A DNA stretch of 64,000 nucleotides from Gordonia prachuapensis (GTDB lineage Bacteria > Actinomycetota > Actinomycetes > Mycobacteriales > Mycobacteriaceae): positions 310,001 through 374,000 of the forward strand of contig NZ_JAZDUE010000002.1 in NCBI RefSeq assembly GCF_036350515.1. The letters are read 5' to 3'. Numbering within the stretch: position 1 is the first letter of the stretch; the number at the start of each line of letters is the position of its first letter. The notes beneath the pieces were generated by a model. It worked only from the letters and a program-made list of their open reading frames with translations. It made no database searches and was not told where the DNA came from. Shown here piece after piece: positions 49,563 through 57,604 of the stretch. A program made the position numbers and the translations under genes.

Positions 49563-51160
49563 GAGGCGTCACTCCGCCACGACGGCAGGTTCCACCATGG
49601 CCCCCATGCGACTCCGTGGGAGTGGGGTTCCAAGATGGGGGCGTCATGGGTCCACCCGTCGCTGCGAGCGGCGTACGTGTGGTGCAGGAACGCCAGGTAC
49701 ACGGCCGACGGCGCGGATTCGTAGACCGTCTGGATCTCCCGGTATCGCGCGTCGTTGGCCGGGCCGGGAGCGCTCTGACGAGCCGCGTCCAGCAAGGCGT
49801 CGAGGCCGGGCGCGGTGAAGTCGCCGGGATTCGAGTACGGCGAGGAGTCCGGTACCCGGCTGTGCAGCGGGTCGTACACCTGCGAGTCGATGCTGTACGG
49901 CGTCGACCCACCGCCGAGCAGCACCGCGTCGGAGTCGAGTCGGGTGTCGATCTCGTCCCAGCTGGTGCCGCGCGGATCGACCTCGATACCCAGCGGCGTC
50001 ATCGCCGCGGCGAAGGCGACCGCGAGGTCGCGGCGCAGGGTGTCCTCGGCGTTGTAGAGCAGGGTGAATGAGGCCCGGTCGCCTCCGCGCGCTCGTACAC
50101 CGTCGGGTCCGGGTCGCCATCCGGCCGCGTCCAGGATCTGAGCCGCCTGGTCGATGTCGAACGAGAACTGGGCGTCGGGGTTGTACGCAGGACCGTAGAC
50201 CGATGCGATCGGGGTGCTCGCCGGCTCACCACGGCCGGCCAGGACATCGCGCACGACGGCCGTCCGGTCCACAGCGAGATTCATCGCCCGCCGCGCGGCG
50301 ACGTCTGCGGTGAACGCGTTCGTCGAAGGCAGCGAGACCCCGCGCCAATCAGCCGATTTCACCGCCATCACGCTCACCCCCTCGCGGCCTTCGAGGCTCC
50401 CGGCGAGTTTCGGGGGCAGGTTCGCCCCGTCGATCTCGTCGGCGATGATCCGTTGCGCCCGTGTGTTGTCGTCGGGGGCAAACGTGTAGACCAGCCGGGT
50501 GACCTGCGGCGCTGCGCCCCAATAGCCGTCGCGCGCGACGAGCACGGCCTGATCCGGCTGCAGCGAGTCCAGTTGATAGGGGCCGGTGCCCACCGGCTGG
50601 GTGTTCAACGCCCACTCCGCGGCCGGAGCGGCCTCGATCGTCTCCGAGGGCGCGATACCCAGCAGCAGGTACGGCGACGGGTCGGCCTCGGTGTTCATCC
50701 GTACGGTCACCGCGTCGGGGCCGTCGGCGGTGACGTCGACGATCGGCGCGAAGTCGGTCGCGATCTCCGAGGCGACCTGCGGGTCGCGCACGGCACGATA
50801 CGTCGCCACGACATCCGCGGAATCGAACGCGCTGCCGTCGGAGAAGGTCACTCCGGTGCGCAGCGGCAATCGCCAGACGCGTTCGGTGATCCGCTTCGGC
50901 GTGTCGGTGGCCAGTGCCGGCACGAGATCGGGGACGCGCGAATCGCCGTCGGCGCCGGGCCGCAGCAGCGCCTCGTAGATCGGGGAGACGCCCTGCTGGC
51001 CGTAGCCCATCATCGGGCTGAAATCACCGAGTTCCTGACTCTCGCCGAGCACGATGATGTCCCTCGCCTCCGACGACACTCCCGTTCCGCCGCATCCCAC
51101 GATCCCGGTGACCGTCGCCGCAGCGATCGCCGCAGGGGCCAACCAGTGCCGTTTTCGCAT
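49559..51160 (-). CDS. ABC transporter solute-binding lipoprotein, SBP_bac_5 (nickel/peptide) family
   Basis: 533 residues. A signal peptide with lipobox GIVGC puts the lipidated Cys at C23. The SBP_bac_5 signatures are present: FSPMMGYGQQGVSPIYEALLR, RITERVWRLPLRTGVTFSDGS, ADVVATYRAVRD, QPVGTGPYQL and ARRAMNLAVDR. It captures ligand for the four ABC genes downstream. A divergent ArsR with a His-rich end supports a metal, probably nickel or cobalt, over peptides; that is inference. First gene of the five-gene operon. Confidence 0.9.
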   Translation of the reverse strand: MRKRHWLAPAAIAAATVTGIVGCGGTGVSSEARDIIVLGESQELGDFSPMMGYGQQGVSPIYEALLRPGADGDSRVPDLVPALATDTPKRITERVWRLPLRTGVTFSDGSAFDSADVVATYRAVRDPQVASEIATDFAPIVDVTADGPDAVTVRMNTEADPSPYLLLGIAPSETIEAAPAAEWALNTQPVGTGPYQLDSLQPDQAVLVARDGYWGAAPQVTRLVYTFAPDDNTRAQRIIADEIDGANLPPKLAGSLEGREGVSVMAVKSADWRGVSLPSTNAFTADVAARRAMNLAVDRTAVVRDVLAGRGEPASTPIASVYGPAYNPDAQFSFDIDQAAQILDAAGWRPGPDGVRARGGDRASFTLLYNAEDTLRRDLAVAFAAAMTPLGIEVDPRGTSWDEIDTRLDSDAVLLGGGSTPYSIDSQVYDPLHSRVPDSSPYSNPGDFTAPGLDALLDAARQSAPGPANDARYREIQTVYESAPSAVYLAFLHHTYAARSDGWTHDAPILEPHSHGVAWGPWWNLPSWRSDAS

Positions 51161-51212
51161 CGCCGCCTTCTTGCTCGCGCATCCGCGGCCAACGGTAGAT
51201 GTCTGCACACAC

Positions 51213-51234
51213 ATATGTTCGTACACACACATAT
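51213..51234. promoter_or_regulatory. Inverted-repeat operator candidate between ABC importer and ArsR genes
   Basis: ATATGT (51213-51218) and ACATAT (51229-51234) are perfect inverted arms around a 10-bp spacer, and also part of a direct ACACACATAT repeat (51209-51216 and 51225-51234). ArsR-family sensors bind ATAT-rich imperfect palindromes. The site lies 53 bp upstream of the importer operon and 77 bp upstream of the ArsR gene, so one site could control both. Confidence 0.55.
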
Positions 51235-51310
51235 TTGCCGCATCTCGGACTGTAGTCGACGATAGGAGCGACAAACCAAGTGTGGAGATCGGCGATCGGT
51301 GGAGGTGGCG

Positions 51311-51625
51311 ATGCCCGGACTCGATGTCGACGCCTGGGCGGCACGGTTCGCGGTGCTCAGCGACTCGACCCGATTGTCGCTGGTCATCGACATGCATGAA
51401 CACCCGCGTTCGACGGTTGCCGAATTGGCCAAGCGAGCCGGGATCACCGAGAACGCGGCGTCGCAATCGTTGCGCGCACTACGCGACCTCGGCTGGGTGC
51501 GCGCCGAGAAATCCGGTCGAACCGTCCACTACGAGGTGGTGCACGACGCCATCGCGCATCGCATCCTGCACGACATCGTCGGCGTCACACACGCCGATGG
51601 GACGCACCCAGTGACAGTGGACTAG
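51311..51625 (+). CDS. ArsR-family (winged-helix) metal-sensor-type regulator
   Basis: 104 residues from ATG 51311. The HTH is STVAELAKRAGITENAASQS followed by LRALRDLGWV and the wing RAEKSGRTVHYEV. The C-terminal helix and tail are rich in Asp and His (VVHDAIAHRILHDIVGVTHADGTHP), where ArsR-family sensors such as NmtR and CzrA keep their alpha-5 metal ligands. No CxC metal site is seen in the recognition helix. It is divergent from the nickel/peptide ABC operon, so it probably represses it when metal is abundant. It ends at TAG 51623-51625. Confidence 0.82.
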   Translation: MPGLDVDAWAARFAVLSDSTRLSLVIDMHEHPRSTVAELAKRAGITENAASQSLRALRDLGWVRAEKSGRTVHYEVVHDAIAHRILHDIVGVTHADGTHPVTVD

Positions 51626-51636
51626 AACACGTTCTA
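51623..51636 (+). promoter_or_regulatory. KstR-type operator box upstream of the alpha/beta hydrolase
   Basis: TAGAACACGTTCTA is a near-perfect palindrome matching the KstR consensus TNNAACNNGTTNNA at every fixed position. It begins with the stop codon of the ArsR gene and ends 11 bp before the hydrolase GTG. A -10-like TAATCT (51635-51640) overlaps its right end. KstR is the TetR-family repressor of cholesterol/steroid catabolism in Mycobacteriales; binding here is inferred. Confidence 0.65.
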
Positions 51637-51647
51637 ATCTGGCAGGC

Positions 51648-52520
51648 GTGGATGTCTCATACGACGCGACCAGACGCGAACTGACCACCGACCAGGGCAC
51701 CCTGCGCTACCACGAGGCCGGCGACCCGGCCGCGCCGCCGCTGATCCTGCTGCACGGTTCCGGGCCGGGCGTGACCGGCTGGCGCAACTACCGCGGCAAC
51801 CTCGGCCATTTCGCCGAGACGCATCACTGCTACGTGCTGGAGTTCCCCGGTTTCGGTGTCAGCGATCCGGTGGAAGGTCATCCGGTGCTGTCGGCGGGGT
51901 CGTCGGTGATCCGGTTCATGGACGCGCTGGACATCGGCTCGGCCGCGATGATCGGCAACTCCATGGGCGGCGTCGTCGGCGTCAACCTCGCCATCAAGAA
52001 GCCGGATCGGGTCGAGAAGCTGGTGACCATCGGCGGCGTCGGCCCGAACGTGTTCAGCCCCAGCCCGAGCGAGGGCTTGAAGTTGTTGCAGGAGTTCACC
52101 GACGACCCCGATCGGGACAAACTCGTTCGGTGGCTGAACTCGATGGTCTACGACAAGAAACTCATCACAGACGAGCTGATCGAGGAACGCTGGGCCGCCG
52201 CCATTCACCCGGACGCCCAGAAGACCGCACAGATGATGTACGGCTCAGCGGCTTTCGAGATGCAGCAGCAGTTCATGGCGGCGTCGGACACACCTCCCTA
52301 CTGGGCGATGATGCACAAAGTCGCCTGCCCGACGCTGCTCACGTGGGGCCGCGACGATCGGGTGAGCCCGCCCGACATGGCGATGGCGCCGATGCGCCTC
52401 ATCCCCGACGCCGAGCTGCACGTGTTCCCCAAGTGCGGGCACTGGGTGATGATCGAAGCCAAGGAGGCGTTCGAGTCGACGGTACGCGCGTTCCTGCAGC
52501 GCTCGTCGGCGATCAAATAG
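51648..52520 (+). CDS. Alpha/beta hydrolase, meta-cleavage product (HsaD/BphD-like) family
   Basis: 290 residues from GTG 51648. Nucleophile elbow GNSMGG places Ser at S105, catalytic Asp at D237 (TWGRDDRVS) and His at H265 (KCGHWVMIE). The oxyanion loop is LLHGSGPGVTGW, and MVYDKKLITDELIEERW matches the HsaD lid region. HsaD-type enzymes break C-C bonds of ring-cleaved steroid or biphenyl products. The KstR-like box directly upstream supports steroid catabolism, though other hsa genes are not in this window, so substrate identity is open. Confidence 0.85.
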   Translation: MDVSYDATRRELTTDQGTLRYHEAGDPAAPPLILLHGSGPGVTGWRNYRGNLGHFAETHHCYVLEFPGFGVSDPVEGHPVLSAGSSVIRFMDALDIGSAAMIGNSMGGVVGVNLAIKKPDRVEKLVTIGGVGPNVFSPSPSEGLKLLQEFTDDPDRDKLVRWLNSMVYDKKLITDELIEERWAAAIHPDAQKTAQMMYGSAAFEMQQQFMAASDTPPYWAMMHKVACPTLLTWGRDDRVSPPDMAMAPMRLIPDAELHVFPKCGHWVMIEAKEAFESTVRAFLQRSSAIK

Positions 52521-52536
52521 CGCCCTAGCACCTTTC

Positions 52537-52845
52537 GCTGGTCGACCAGCGGGAGCCGCAACCCATTCCGCCGATCGAGTAGCACCAAGCCGCAACGCCC
52601 AACTCGCCGGCCCAGTAACGCCGAGCCGCAACCCACTCCGCCGGTCGACTACCTTTCGCCACAACCCAATCCGCTGGTCGAGTAGCGCCGAGCCACAACC
52701 AATTCCGCCGGTCGAGTAGCGCCGAGCCGCAACCCTTTTCGCCAGCCGAGCAGCGCCCAGCCGCACCCCACTCCGCCGGTCGAGTAGCGCCGAGCCGCTA
52801 GGCGAGGCGCGTATCGAGACCACGCAAGCAGCCTCGATACGCGCC
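52537..52845. repeat. GGTCGAGTAG...GTATCGAGACC repeat cluster 2 and terminal hairpin
   Basis: This fills the 328-bp gap between hydrolase and SPFH genes; I see no gene in it. Seven or eight degenerate units of about 39-49 bp (C-G-C-Y-G-G-T-C-G-A-G-T-A-G plus CGCCGAGCCGCAACCC) run in one direction, the last full copy ending in GCGTATCGAGACC. GGCGCGTATCGAG (52806-52818) then pairs perfectly with CTCGATACGCGCC (52833-52845) as a 13-bp stem. This inverted pair could act as a terminator between the convergent genes. Confidence 0.88.
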
Positions 52846-52848
52846 CAC

Positions 52849-53529
52849 CTACTCGGCGTCCGACGGCACCTCGGCACCGTCGACCGACAGCACGACCCGC
52901 GAGCCGTACGGAACCGCCTGCACCAGCCGCAGCTGCGCCAACGCGGGGTGCGCGTCGAGCAGACGACCGGCGTTGGCCAGCGCCCGCAACGCTGCGGTCT
53001 CCGCGCGCGCGGCCTCCAGCTTGGCCTGCCCGCGCGCCTTGGCGGTGACCACTTCGATTGCCGCCGAACGCACCTCGGACGGCACGATGACGTCCTTGAC
53101 GACGACGTCGCGTACGTCGATGCCGAGCGCAGCACCGGCGTCGACCGCCGCCGCACGGACCGGTGCGGTGTCCAGCGCATCGCCACGGCCGATCAGATCG
53201 TTGGCCGACACCGACGCGCAGACCTGGCGCAACGCGATCTGCGTCGCCACGTAGACGATCGAGATCGGCTCTGCGGCAAGCTCGCTGAACGCGACCGGAT
53301 CCACGACCGCGAGCCGGATGCTCATCGACACCCGGATCGACATCGCATCCGAGGTGAGCACCTCCTGCGGCGCCACCGGCACCAGCCGCTCACGCAGGTC
53401 GACGTCGACATAGCCGGCGTCGGAACGCTGCGAGTACACACCCGGACGGAGTACCCGCGCGAGCTTTCCCTCTCGGTACTCGAGGACGGCGTGACCGGGG
53501 TCGACGGTCACGCGGGCGAACAGTGACAT
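52849..53529 (-). CDS. SPFH/band-7 (slipin-like) protein
   Basis: 226 residues from ATG 53529, with AGGAGG upstream. The band-7 domain spans about 1-160: LFARVTVDPGHAVLEYREGK at the start, then DVDLRERLVPV, a VSMSIRLAVVDPVAF strand and the helical ARGQAKLEAARAETAALRAL segment (about 165-200) that usually drives oligomerisation. Unlike most slipins it has no N-terminal membrane helix, so it may be peripheral. The stop (GAGTAG) lies in an inverted copy of the GGTCGAGTAG repeat. A 456-bp gap follows upstream. Confidence 0.82.
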   Translation of the reverse strand: MSLFARVTVDPGHAVLEYREGKLARVLRPGVYSQRSDAGYVDVDLRERLVPVAPQEVLTSDAMSIRVSMSIRLAVVDPVAFSELAAEPISIVYVATQIALRQVCASVSANDLIGRGDALDTAPVRAAAVDAGAALGIDVRDVVVKDVIVPSEVRSAAIEVVTAKARGQAKLEAARAETAALRALANAGRLLDAHPALAQLRLVQAVPYGSRVVLSVDGAEVPSDAE

Positions 53530-53711
53530 GGCGGGCCTCCTTTCCGTTGTGTTGCACGGCATGTCATCGGTTTTCGGTTGTCAGCAGTTGGAGTGTCGTG
53601 GCGAGGGCTGGACGCCGCCCGCGGGTCGGCCGATCGGTGGGGTCATCCGTCAACGTTCGACGATGACCGCATAACCGTTCGGTCCGTTGGCCCCGGGGGC
53701 GACGCCACGGT

Positions 53712-53741
53712 GAGGAGTCGAACCTCGAGGGTTAGCAGCCC
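53712..53741 (-). other. tRNA 3'-end-like fragment (variable arm and T-arm)
   Basis: On the minus strand, GGG-CTGCTAA-CCC (53729-53741) is followed by GAGG-TTCGACT-CCTC (53712-53726), the T-arm with T-T-C-G-A. No matching 5' acceptor or D-arm is visible upstream, so this is a remnant rather than a working tRNA. Integrating elements often leave such 3' tRNA ends. The rest of 53530-53985 contains the fadB terminator and no recognisable gene. Confidence 0.35.
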
Positions 53742-53912
53742 TTGTGCCATCTCAGAGGAAGCGCCAGAGTCCAACGCGCAGAAACGGTTCACGGTACCCC
53801 GCTCCGTCTGCTCCCCGACGCCCGACGAGAAACCTTGCCACGCCCCCAGCGCCGACGCAACGGCTTTTCGAAAACACCAACGGATACCGCGAGTACCGGG
53901 CGGAACGACAAA

Positions 53913-53943
53913 GGCCCCGACCGGAACGAATCCGGTCGGGGCC
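53913..53943 (-). terminator. Terminator hairpin after fadB
   Basis: GGCCCCGACCGG (53913-53924) and CCGGTCGGGGCC (53932-53943) form a perfect 12-bp stem with a 7-nt loop. On the minus strand the stem is followed by TTTGTCG, a short T-run. It lies about 43 bp beyond the fadB stop and should end the fadA-fadB transcript. Confidence 0.8.
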
Positions 53944-53985
53944 CTGTGTCTTTGTCAGCTCAGGTAAGCTCAGAACTTCTCGCCC

Positions 53986-56160
53986 CTAGAACTTCTCACC
54001 ACGGGCCGCCTTGTCGACGAGCGACTGCGGCGGCTCAAAGTTGCTGCCGTACTTGGACGCGAGGTCCTTGGCCCGGTCGACGAAGCCCTGCAGGCCACCC
54101 TCGTACTGGTTGATGTACTGGATGACACCGCCGGTCCACGCCGGGAAGCCGATGCCGAAGATCGAACCGATGTTGGCGTCCGGCACGGAGGTCAGGACGC
54201 CCTCGTCGAAGCACTTGACGGTCTCAAGTGCCTCGGCGAAGAGCATGCGCTCCTGCATGTCCTCGAACGGGATCTGCTTGCTGCCCGAGTTGAACTGCTC
54301 ACGCAGTCCCGGCCACAGGCCGGTGCGCTTGCCGTTCTCGTCGTAGTCGTAGAAGCCCTTGCCGTCCTTGCGAGCGGTGCGGCCGTTCTCGACCATCCAG
54401 TCGACGACGGCGTTGCTGCCGTGCTGCGGGATCGACTTGCCCTCGGCCTTGAGCGCCGCCTCGGTCTCCTTGCGGATCTTCTGCGGCAGGGTCAGGGTCA
54501 GCTCGTCCATCAACTGCAGCGGCGGCGCCGGATAGCCGGCCTGCGAACCCGCATGCTCGATGAATACCGGGTCCACACCCTCGCCGACGGCCGCGATGGC
54601 CTCGTTGACGAAGGTTCCGATCACGCGGCTCGTGAAGAACCCGCGGCTGTCGTTGACGACGATCGGGGTCTTCTTGATCTGCAGCGTGTAGTCGATGACC
54701 TTGGCCAGCACCTCGTCCGAGGTCTTCTCACCGCGGATGATCTCCACCAGCGGCATCTTGTCGACCGGCGAGAAGAAGTGGATGCCGATGAAGTCCTCCT
54801 GGCGCTTCACGCCCTGCGCCAGGATAGTGATCGGCAGCGTCGAGGTGTTCGAACCCAGGATGGCGTTCGGCTCGACGATGTCCTCGATCTCCTGGAAGAC
54901 CTTGTTCTTCACCTCGACCGACTCGAACGCGGCCTCGATGACCAGATCGACACCCTTGAAGTCCTCGGCGTCGACGGTCGGCGTGATCCGAGCGAGCAGC
55001 GCGTCGCTCTTCTCCTGGGTGGTCTTGCCCTTGGCGAGCGCCTTCTCCTCGAGCTTCTCGGAGTAGCCCTTGCCCTTCTTCGCGGCGTCGAGGTCGATGT
55101 CCTTGAGCACGACCTCCATGCCGGCCTTGGCCGACACGTACGCGATCGCGGCGCCCATCATGCCCGCACCGATCACACCGACCTTCTTGGCGGTGTACTT
55201 CTCGATGCCCTCCGGACGCGAGCCGCCCGAATTGATGTGCTGCAGATCGAAGAAGAACGCCTTGATCATGTTCTGTGCGACCTGGCCGGTGACCAGCGAG
55301 ACGAAGTAGCGGGTCTCGATGATGTCGGCGGTGTCGACGTCGACGTAGGCACCCTCGACGGCGGCGGCCAGGATGGCGCGCGGAGCCGGCATGTTGGCGC
55401 CCTTGATCTGCTTGCGCAGCAACGCCGGCAGTGCCGGGAGGTTCTGGGCGAACGCCGGGTTGGTGGGAGCACCACCCGGGATCTTGTAGCCCTTCTTGTC
55501 CCACGGCTGCGCGGCTTCCGGGTTCTCCTTGATCCATGCTTTGGCGGCCGGGATCAGTTCCTCGATCGAGCCGACGACCTCGTCGATCAGCCCGGTCTCC
55601 TTGGCCTTGGTCGGGTTGAACCGCTGACCCTGCAGCAGCACACCCATCAGCGCGTTCTGGATGCCGAGCAGGCGCACGGTGCGGACCACGCCACCGCCGC
55701 CGGGCAGCAGGCCGAGGGTGGCCTCGGGCAGACCGATCTGGACACCCTTCACATCGGCCGCGATGCGGTAGTGGGTGTGCAGCGCGATCTCCAGGCCGCC
55801 ACCGAGAGCGGCACCGTTGATGGCGGAGACGACCGGCTTACCCAGGGTCTCGAGCCGACGCAGCACCTTCTTCATGCCGAGGGTGCGTTCGGTGATCGCG
55901 GTGGCGATCTCTTCCTTGGATTCCGAGCCGCGGTCGCTGCTCATGTCCTTGAGGTCGCCGCCGGCGAAGAAGGTCTTCTTCGCCGAGGTGATGACGACAC
56001 CGGTGATGTCGTCCTTCTCGGCCTCGAGGCGGTCGACGATCTCCGGTACCGATGTCATGAACAGGTCGTTCATGGTGTTGGCGCCCTGGTTCGGGTCGTC
56101 CATGGTCAGGATGACGACGCCGTCGGCGTCCTTCTCCCAATTGAACATGTTGTCACTCAT
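53986..56160 (-). CDS. fadB: 3-hydroxyacyl-CoA dehydrogenase / enoyl-CoA hydratase (beta-oxidation alpha subunit)
   Basis: 724 residues. The N-terminal crotonase domain (about 1-200) holds FFAGGDLKDMS (oxyanion hole), AINGAALGGGLEIALH and LPEATLGLLPGGGG with the catalytic Glu. The central NAD-binding domain starts with VGVIGAGMMGAAIAYVSAKAG (about 332) and has FFSPVDKMPLVEIIRG with the catalytic His-Phe-Phe. The C-terminal HAD domains complete the usual MFE-2-like multi-enzyme layout of FadB. It hydrates trans-2-enoyl-CoA and oxidises 3-hydroxyacyl-CoA. It lies 100 bp after fadA on the same strand; with FadA it forms the trifunctional complex. Rv0860-like. Confidence 0.96.
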   Translation of the reverse strand: MSDNMFNWEKDADGVVILTMDDPNQGANTMNDLFMTSVPEIVDRLEAEKDDITGVVITSAKKTFFAGGDLKDMSSDRGSESKEEIATAITERTLGMKKVLRRLETLGKPVVSAINGAALGGGLEIALHTHYRIAADVKGVQIGLPEATLGLLPGGGGVVRTVRLLGIQNALMGVLLQGQRFNPTKAKETGLIDEVVGSIEELIPAAKAWIKENPEAAQPWDKKGYKIPGGAPTNPAFAQNLPALPALLRKQIKGANMPAPRAILAAAVEGAYVDVDTADIIETRYFVSLVTGQVAQNMIKAFFFDLQHINSGGSRPEGIEKYTAKKVGVIGAGMMGAAIAYVSAKAGMEVVLKDIDLDAAKKGKGYSEKLEEKALAKGKTTQEKSDALLARITPTVDAEDFKGVDLVIEAAFESVEVKNKVFQEIEDIVEPNAILGSNTSTLPITILAQGVKRQEDFIGIHFFSPVDKMPLVEIIRGEKTSDEVLAKVIDYTLQIKKTPIVVNDSRGFFTSRVIGTFVNEAIAAVGEGVDPVFIEHAGSQAGYPAPPLQLMDELTLTLPQKIRKETEAALKAEGKSIPQHGSNAVVDWMVENGRTARKDGKGFYDYDENGKRTGLWPGLREQFNSGSKQIPFEDMQERMLFAEALETVKCFDEGVLTSVPDANIGSIFGIGFPAWTGGVIQYINQYEGGLQGFVDRAKDLASKYGSNFEPPQSLVDKAARGEKF

Positions 56161-56206
56161 GGTGTTTCAAAGATTCTTTCTGTAGTGCCGCACCGGCCCC
56201 TGAGGA

Positions 56207-56229
56207 GCCTCGCGAGGAACGAGCGAGGC
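56207..56229. other. Intercistronic hairpin between fadA and fadB
   Basis: GCCTCGC (56207-56213) and GCGAGGC (56223-56229) pair with a 9-nt loop, flanked by GGCCCCTGAGG and CCGAGGGGC that lengthen the symmetry. It lies in the 100-bp gap between the two genes. It may trim or slow the fadAB transcript, or be a repeat copy; both genes remain on one strand. Confidence 0.45.
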
Positions 56230-56260
56230 GTCACGAAGGGCCGAGGGGCGAAGTGGAAGG

Positions 56261-57472
56261 TCAGAGACGCTCGATGATGGTCGCGACACCCATGCCGCCG
56301 CCGATGCACAAGGTGACCAGGCCGTAGCGGCCGCCGGTGCGCTCGAGCTCGTCGAGGCAGGTGCCGAAGATCATCGCGCCGGTCGCGCCGAGCGGGTGAC
56401 CCATGGCGATGGCGCCACCGTTGACGTTGACCTTCTCGTGCGGGATCTTCAGATCCTTCATCCACTTCATGACGACCGACGCGAACGCCTCGTTGAGCTC
56501 GAAGACGTCGATGTCGTCGACGGTCATTCCGGCCTTCTTCAGCGCCAGCTCGGTGGCCGGGGTGGGGCCGGTGAGCATGATGGTCGGCTCGGAGCCGATC
56601 TCGGCGAAGGTGACGATGCGACCGCGCGGGGTGAGGCCGTTGCGCTTGCCGGCCTCTTCGCTACCGAGCAGCACCAGGCCGGAGCCGTCGACGATGCCGG
56701 AGCTGTTACCGCCGGTGTGGACGTGGTTGATCTTCTCGACCGAGTGGTACTTCTGCAGCGCCACGTCGTCGAAGCCGGCCATGTCGGCCAGCGTCTGGAA
56801 GGCGGCCTTGAGCTTGCCGAGCGACTCGACGGTCGAGCCCGGGCGACGATGCTCGTCGTGGTCGAGCACGATGACGCCGTTGATGTCGCGGACCGGGACC
56901 ACAGACTTGGCGAAGTAGCCACTGGTCCAAGCCTTCTCGGCGCGCGCCTGCGACTCGGCGGCGTAGGCGTCGACGTCTTCGCGGCTGAAGCCCTCGATGG
57001 TGGCGATCAGGTCGGCGCCGATGCCCTGCGGAACGATGTAGTTGTCGTATGCGGTGGTCGGGTCGGTGAACAGAGCGCCGCCGTCGCTACCCATCGGGAC
57101 GCGCGACATCGCCTCGACACCACCGGCGAGCACCAGGTCGTCGAAGCCCGACGCGACCTTGGCCGCGGCGAGGTTGGTGGCCTCCAGGCCGGACGCACAG
57201 AACCGGTTGATCTGGGTACCGGGGACGCTCTCGGGCAGACCGCTGTTCAGTGCGGCGGTGCGGGAGATGACCGCACCCTGCTCACCCACCGGCGACACGA
57301 CACCGAGGACGACGTCGTTGATGTCGGCCGGGTCGAGCGAGCCGTGCCGGGCGAGGACCTCGTCGATCAGCCCGGAGACCAGGTCGACCGGCTTGACGCT
57401 GTGCAGCGAACCGCCGCGCTGCTTGCCACGGGGCGTACGGATCGCCTCGTAGATGAATGCTTGATCAGCCAC
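56261..57472 (-). CDS. fadA: Acetyl-CoA C-acyltransferase (thiolase), beta-oxidation beta subunit
   Basis: 403 residues from GTG 57472, supported by AAAGGAA upstream. The alternative ATG 57493 would add seven residues. Nucleophilic Cys is in INRFCASGLEA (about residue 90). The catalytic His is in GGAIAMGHPLGATG, the second Cys in LVTLCIGGGMG. It cleaves 3-oxoacyl-CoA with CoA to release acetyl-CoA. It is first in the fadA-fadB operon. Rv0859-like. A symmetric site lies upstream, shared with the divergent double-TetR gene. Confidence 0.95.
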   Translation of the reverse strand: MADQAFIYEAIRTPRGKQRGGSLHSVKPVDLVSGLIDEVLARHGSLDPADINDVVLGVVSPVGEQGAVISRTAALNSGLPESVPGTQINRFCASGLEATNLAAAKVASGFDDLVLAGGVEAMSRVPMGSDGGALFTDPTTAYDNYIVPQGIGADLIATIEGFSREDVDAYAAESQARAEKAWTSGYFAKSVVPVRDINGVIVLDHDEHRRPGSTVESLGKLKAAFQTLADMAGFDDVALQKYHSVEKINHVHTGGNSSGIVDGSGLVLLGSEEAGKRNGLTPRGRIVTFAEIGSEPTIMLTGPTPATELALKKAGMTVDDIDVFELNEAFASVVMKWMKDLKIPHEKVNVNGGAIAMGHPLGATGAMIFGTCLDELERTGGRYGLVTLCIGGGMGVATIIERL

Positions 57473-57588
57473 GATTGAGTGTTCCTTTCGCATGAACCAT
57501 GTGTGGTTACTCTACGAGGCTAACGCGGAATAACTTGTTTGGCCATACCCGGTGGTCAGCGGGTCACTCGCAACGCAAGATTTGAGCT

Positions 57589-57604
57589 ATGGTCGATTAA
57601 CCAT
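57589..57604 (+). promoter_or_regulatory. Palindrome overlapping the double-TetR start
   Basis: ATGGT (57589-57593) and ACCAT (57600-57604) flank CGATTA, overlapping the start codon of the TetR gene. A second partial symmetry, AACC-ATGTGT-GGTT (57495-57508), lies near the fadA start. Both together could bind the tandem TetR protein and control fadAB and itself. Confidence 0.45.

Noticed and set aside
53700..53790. A complete tRNA gene on the minus strand
   Set aside because: A T-arm and a variable-arm-like hairpin are present, but the sequence upstream gives no acceptor partner for CCGTGGC and no convincing anticodon or D-arm.
53578..53967. 129-codon plus-strand frame in the gap before fadB
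   Set aside because: It runs over the tRNA-like fragment and the fadB terminator, has no domain or ribosome-binding site, and its composition is not protein-like.
54421..56277. 618-codon plus-strand frame antisense to fadB
   Set aside because: It lies wholly opposite the well-supported fadB gene and gives a Leu/Arg/Asp/Gly-rich chain without domains.
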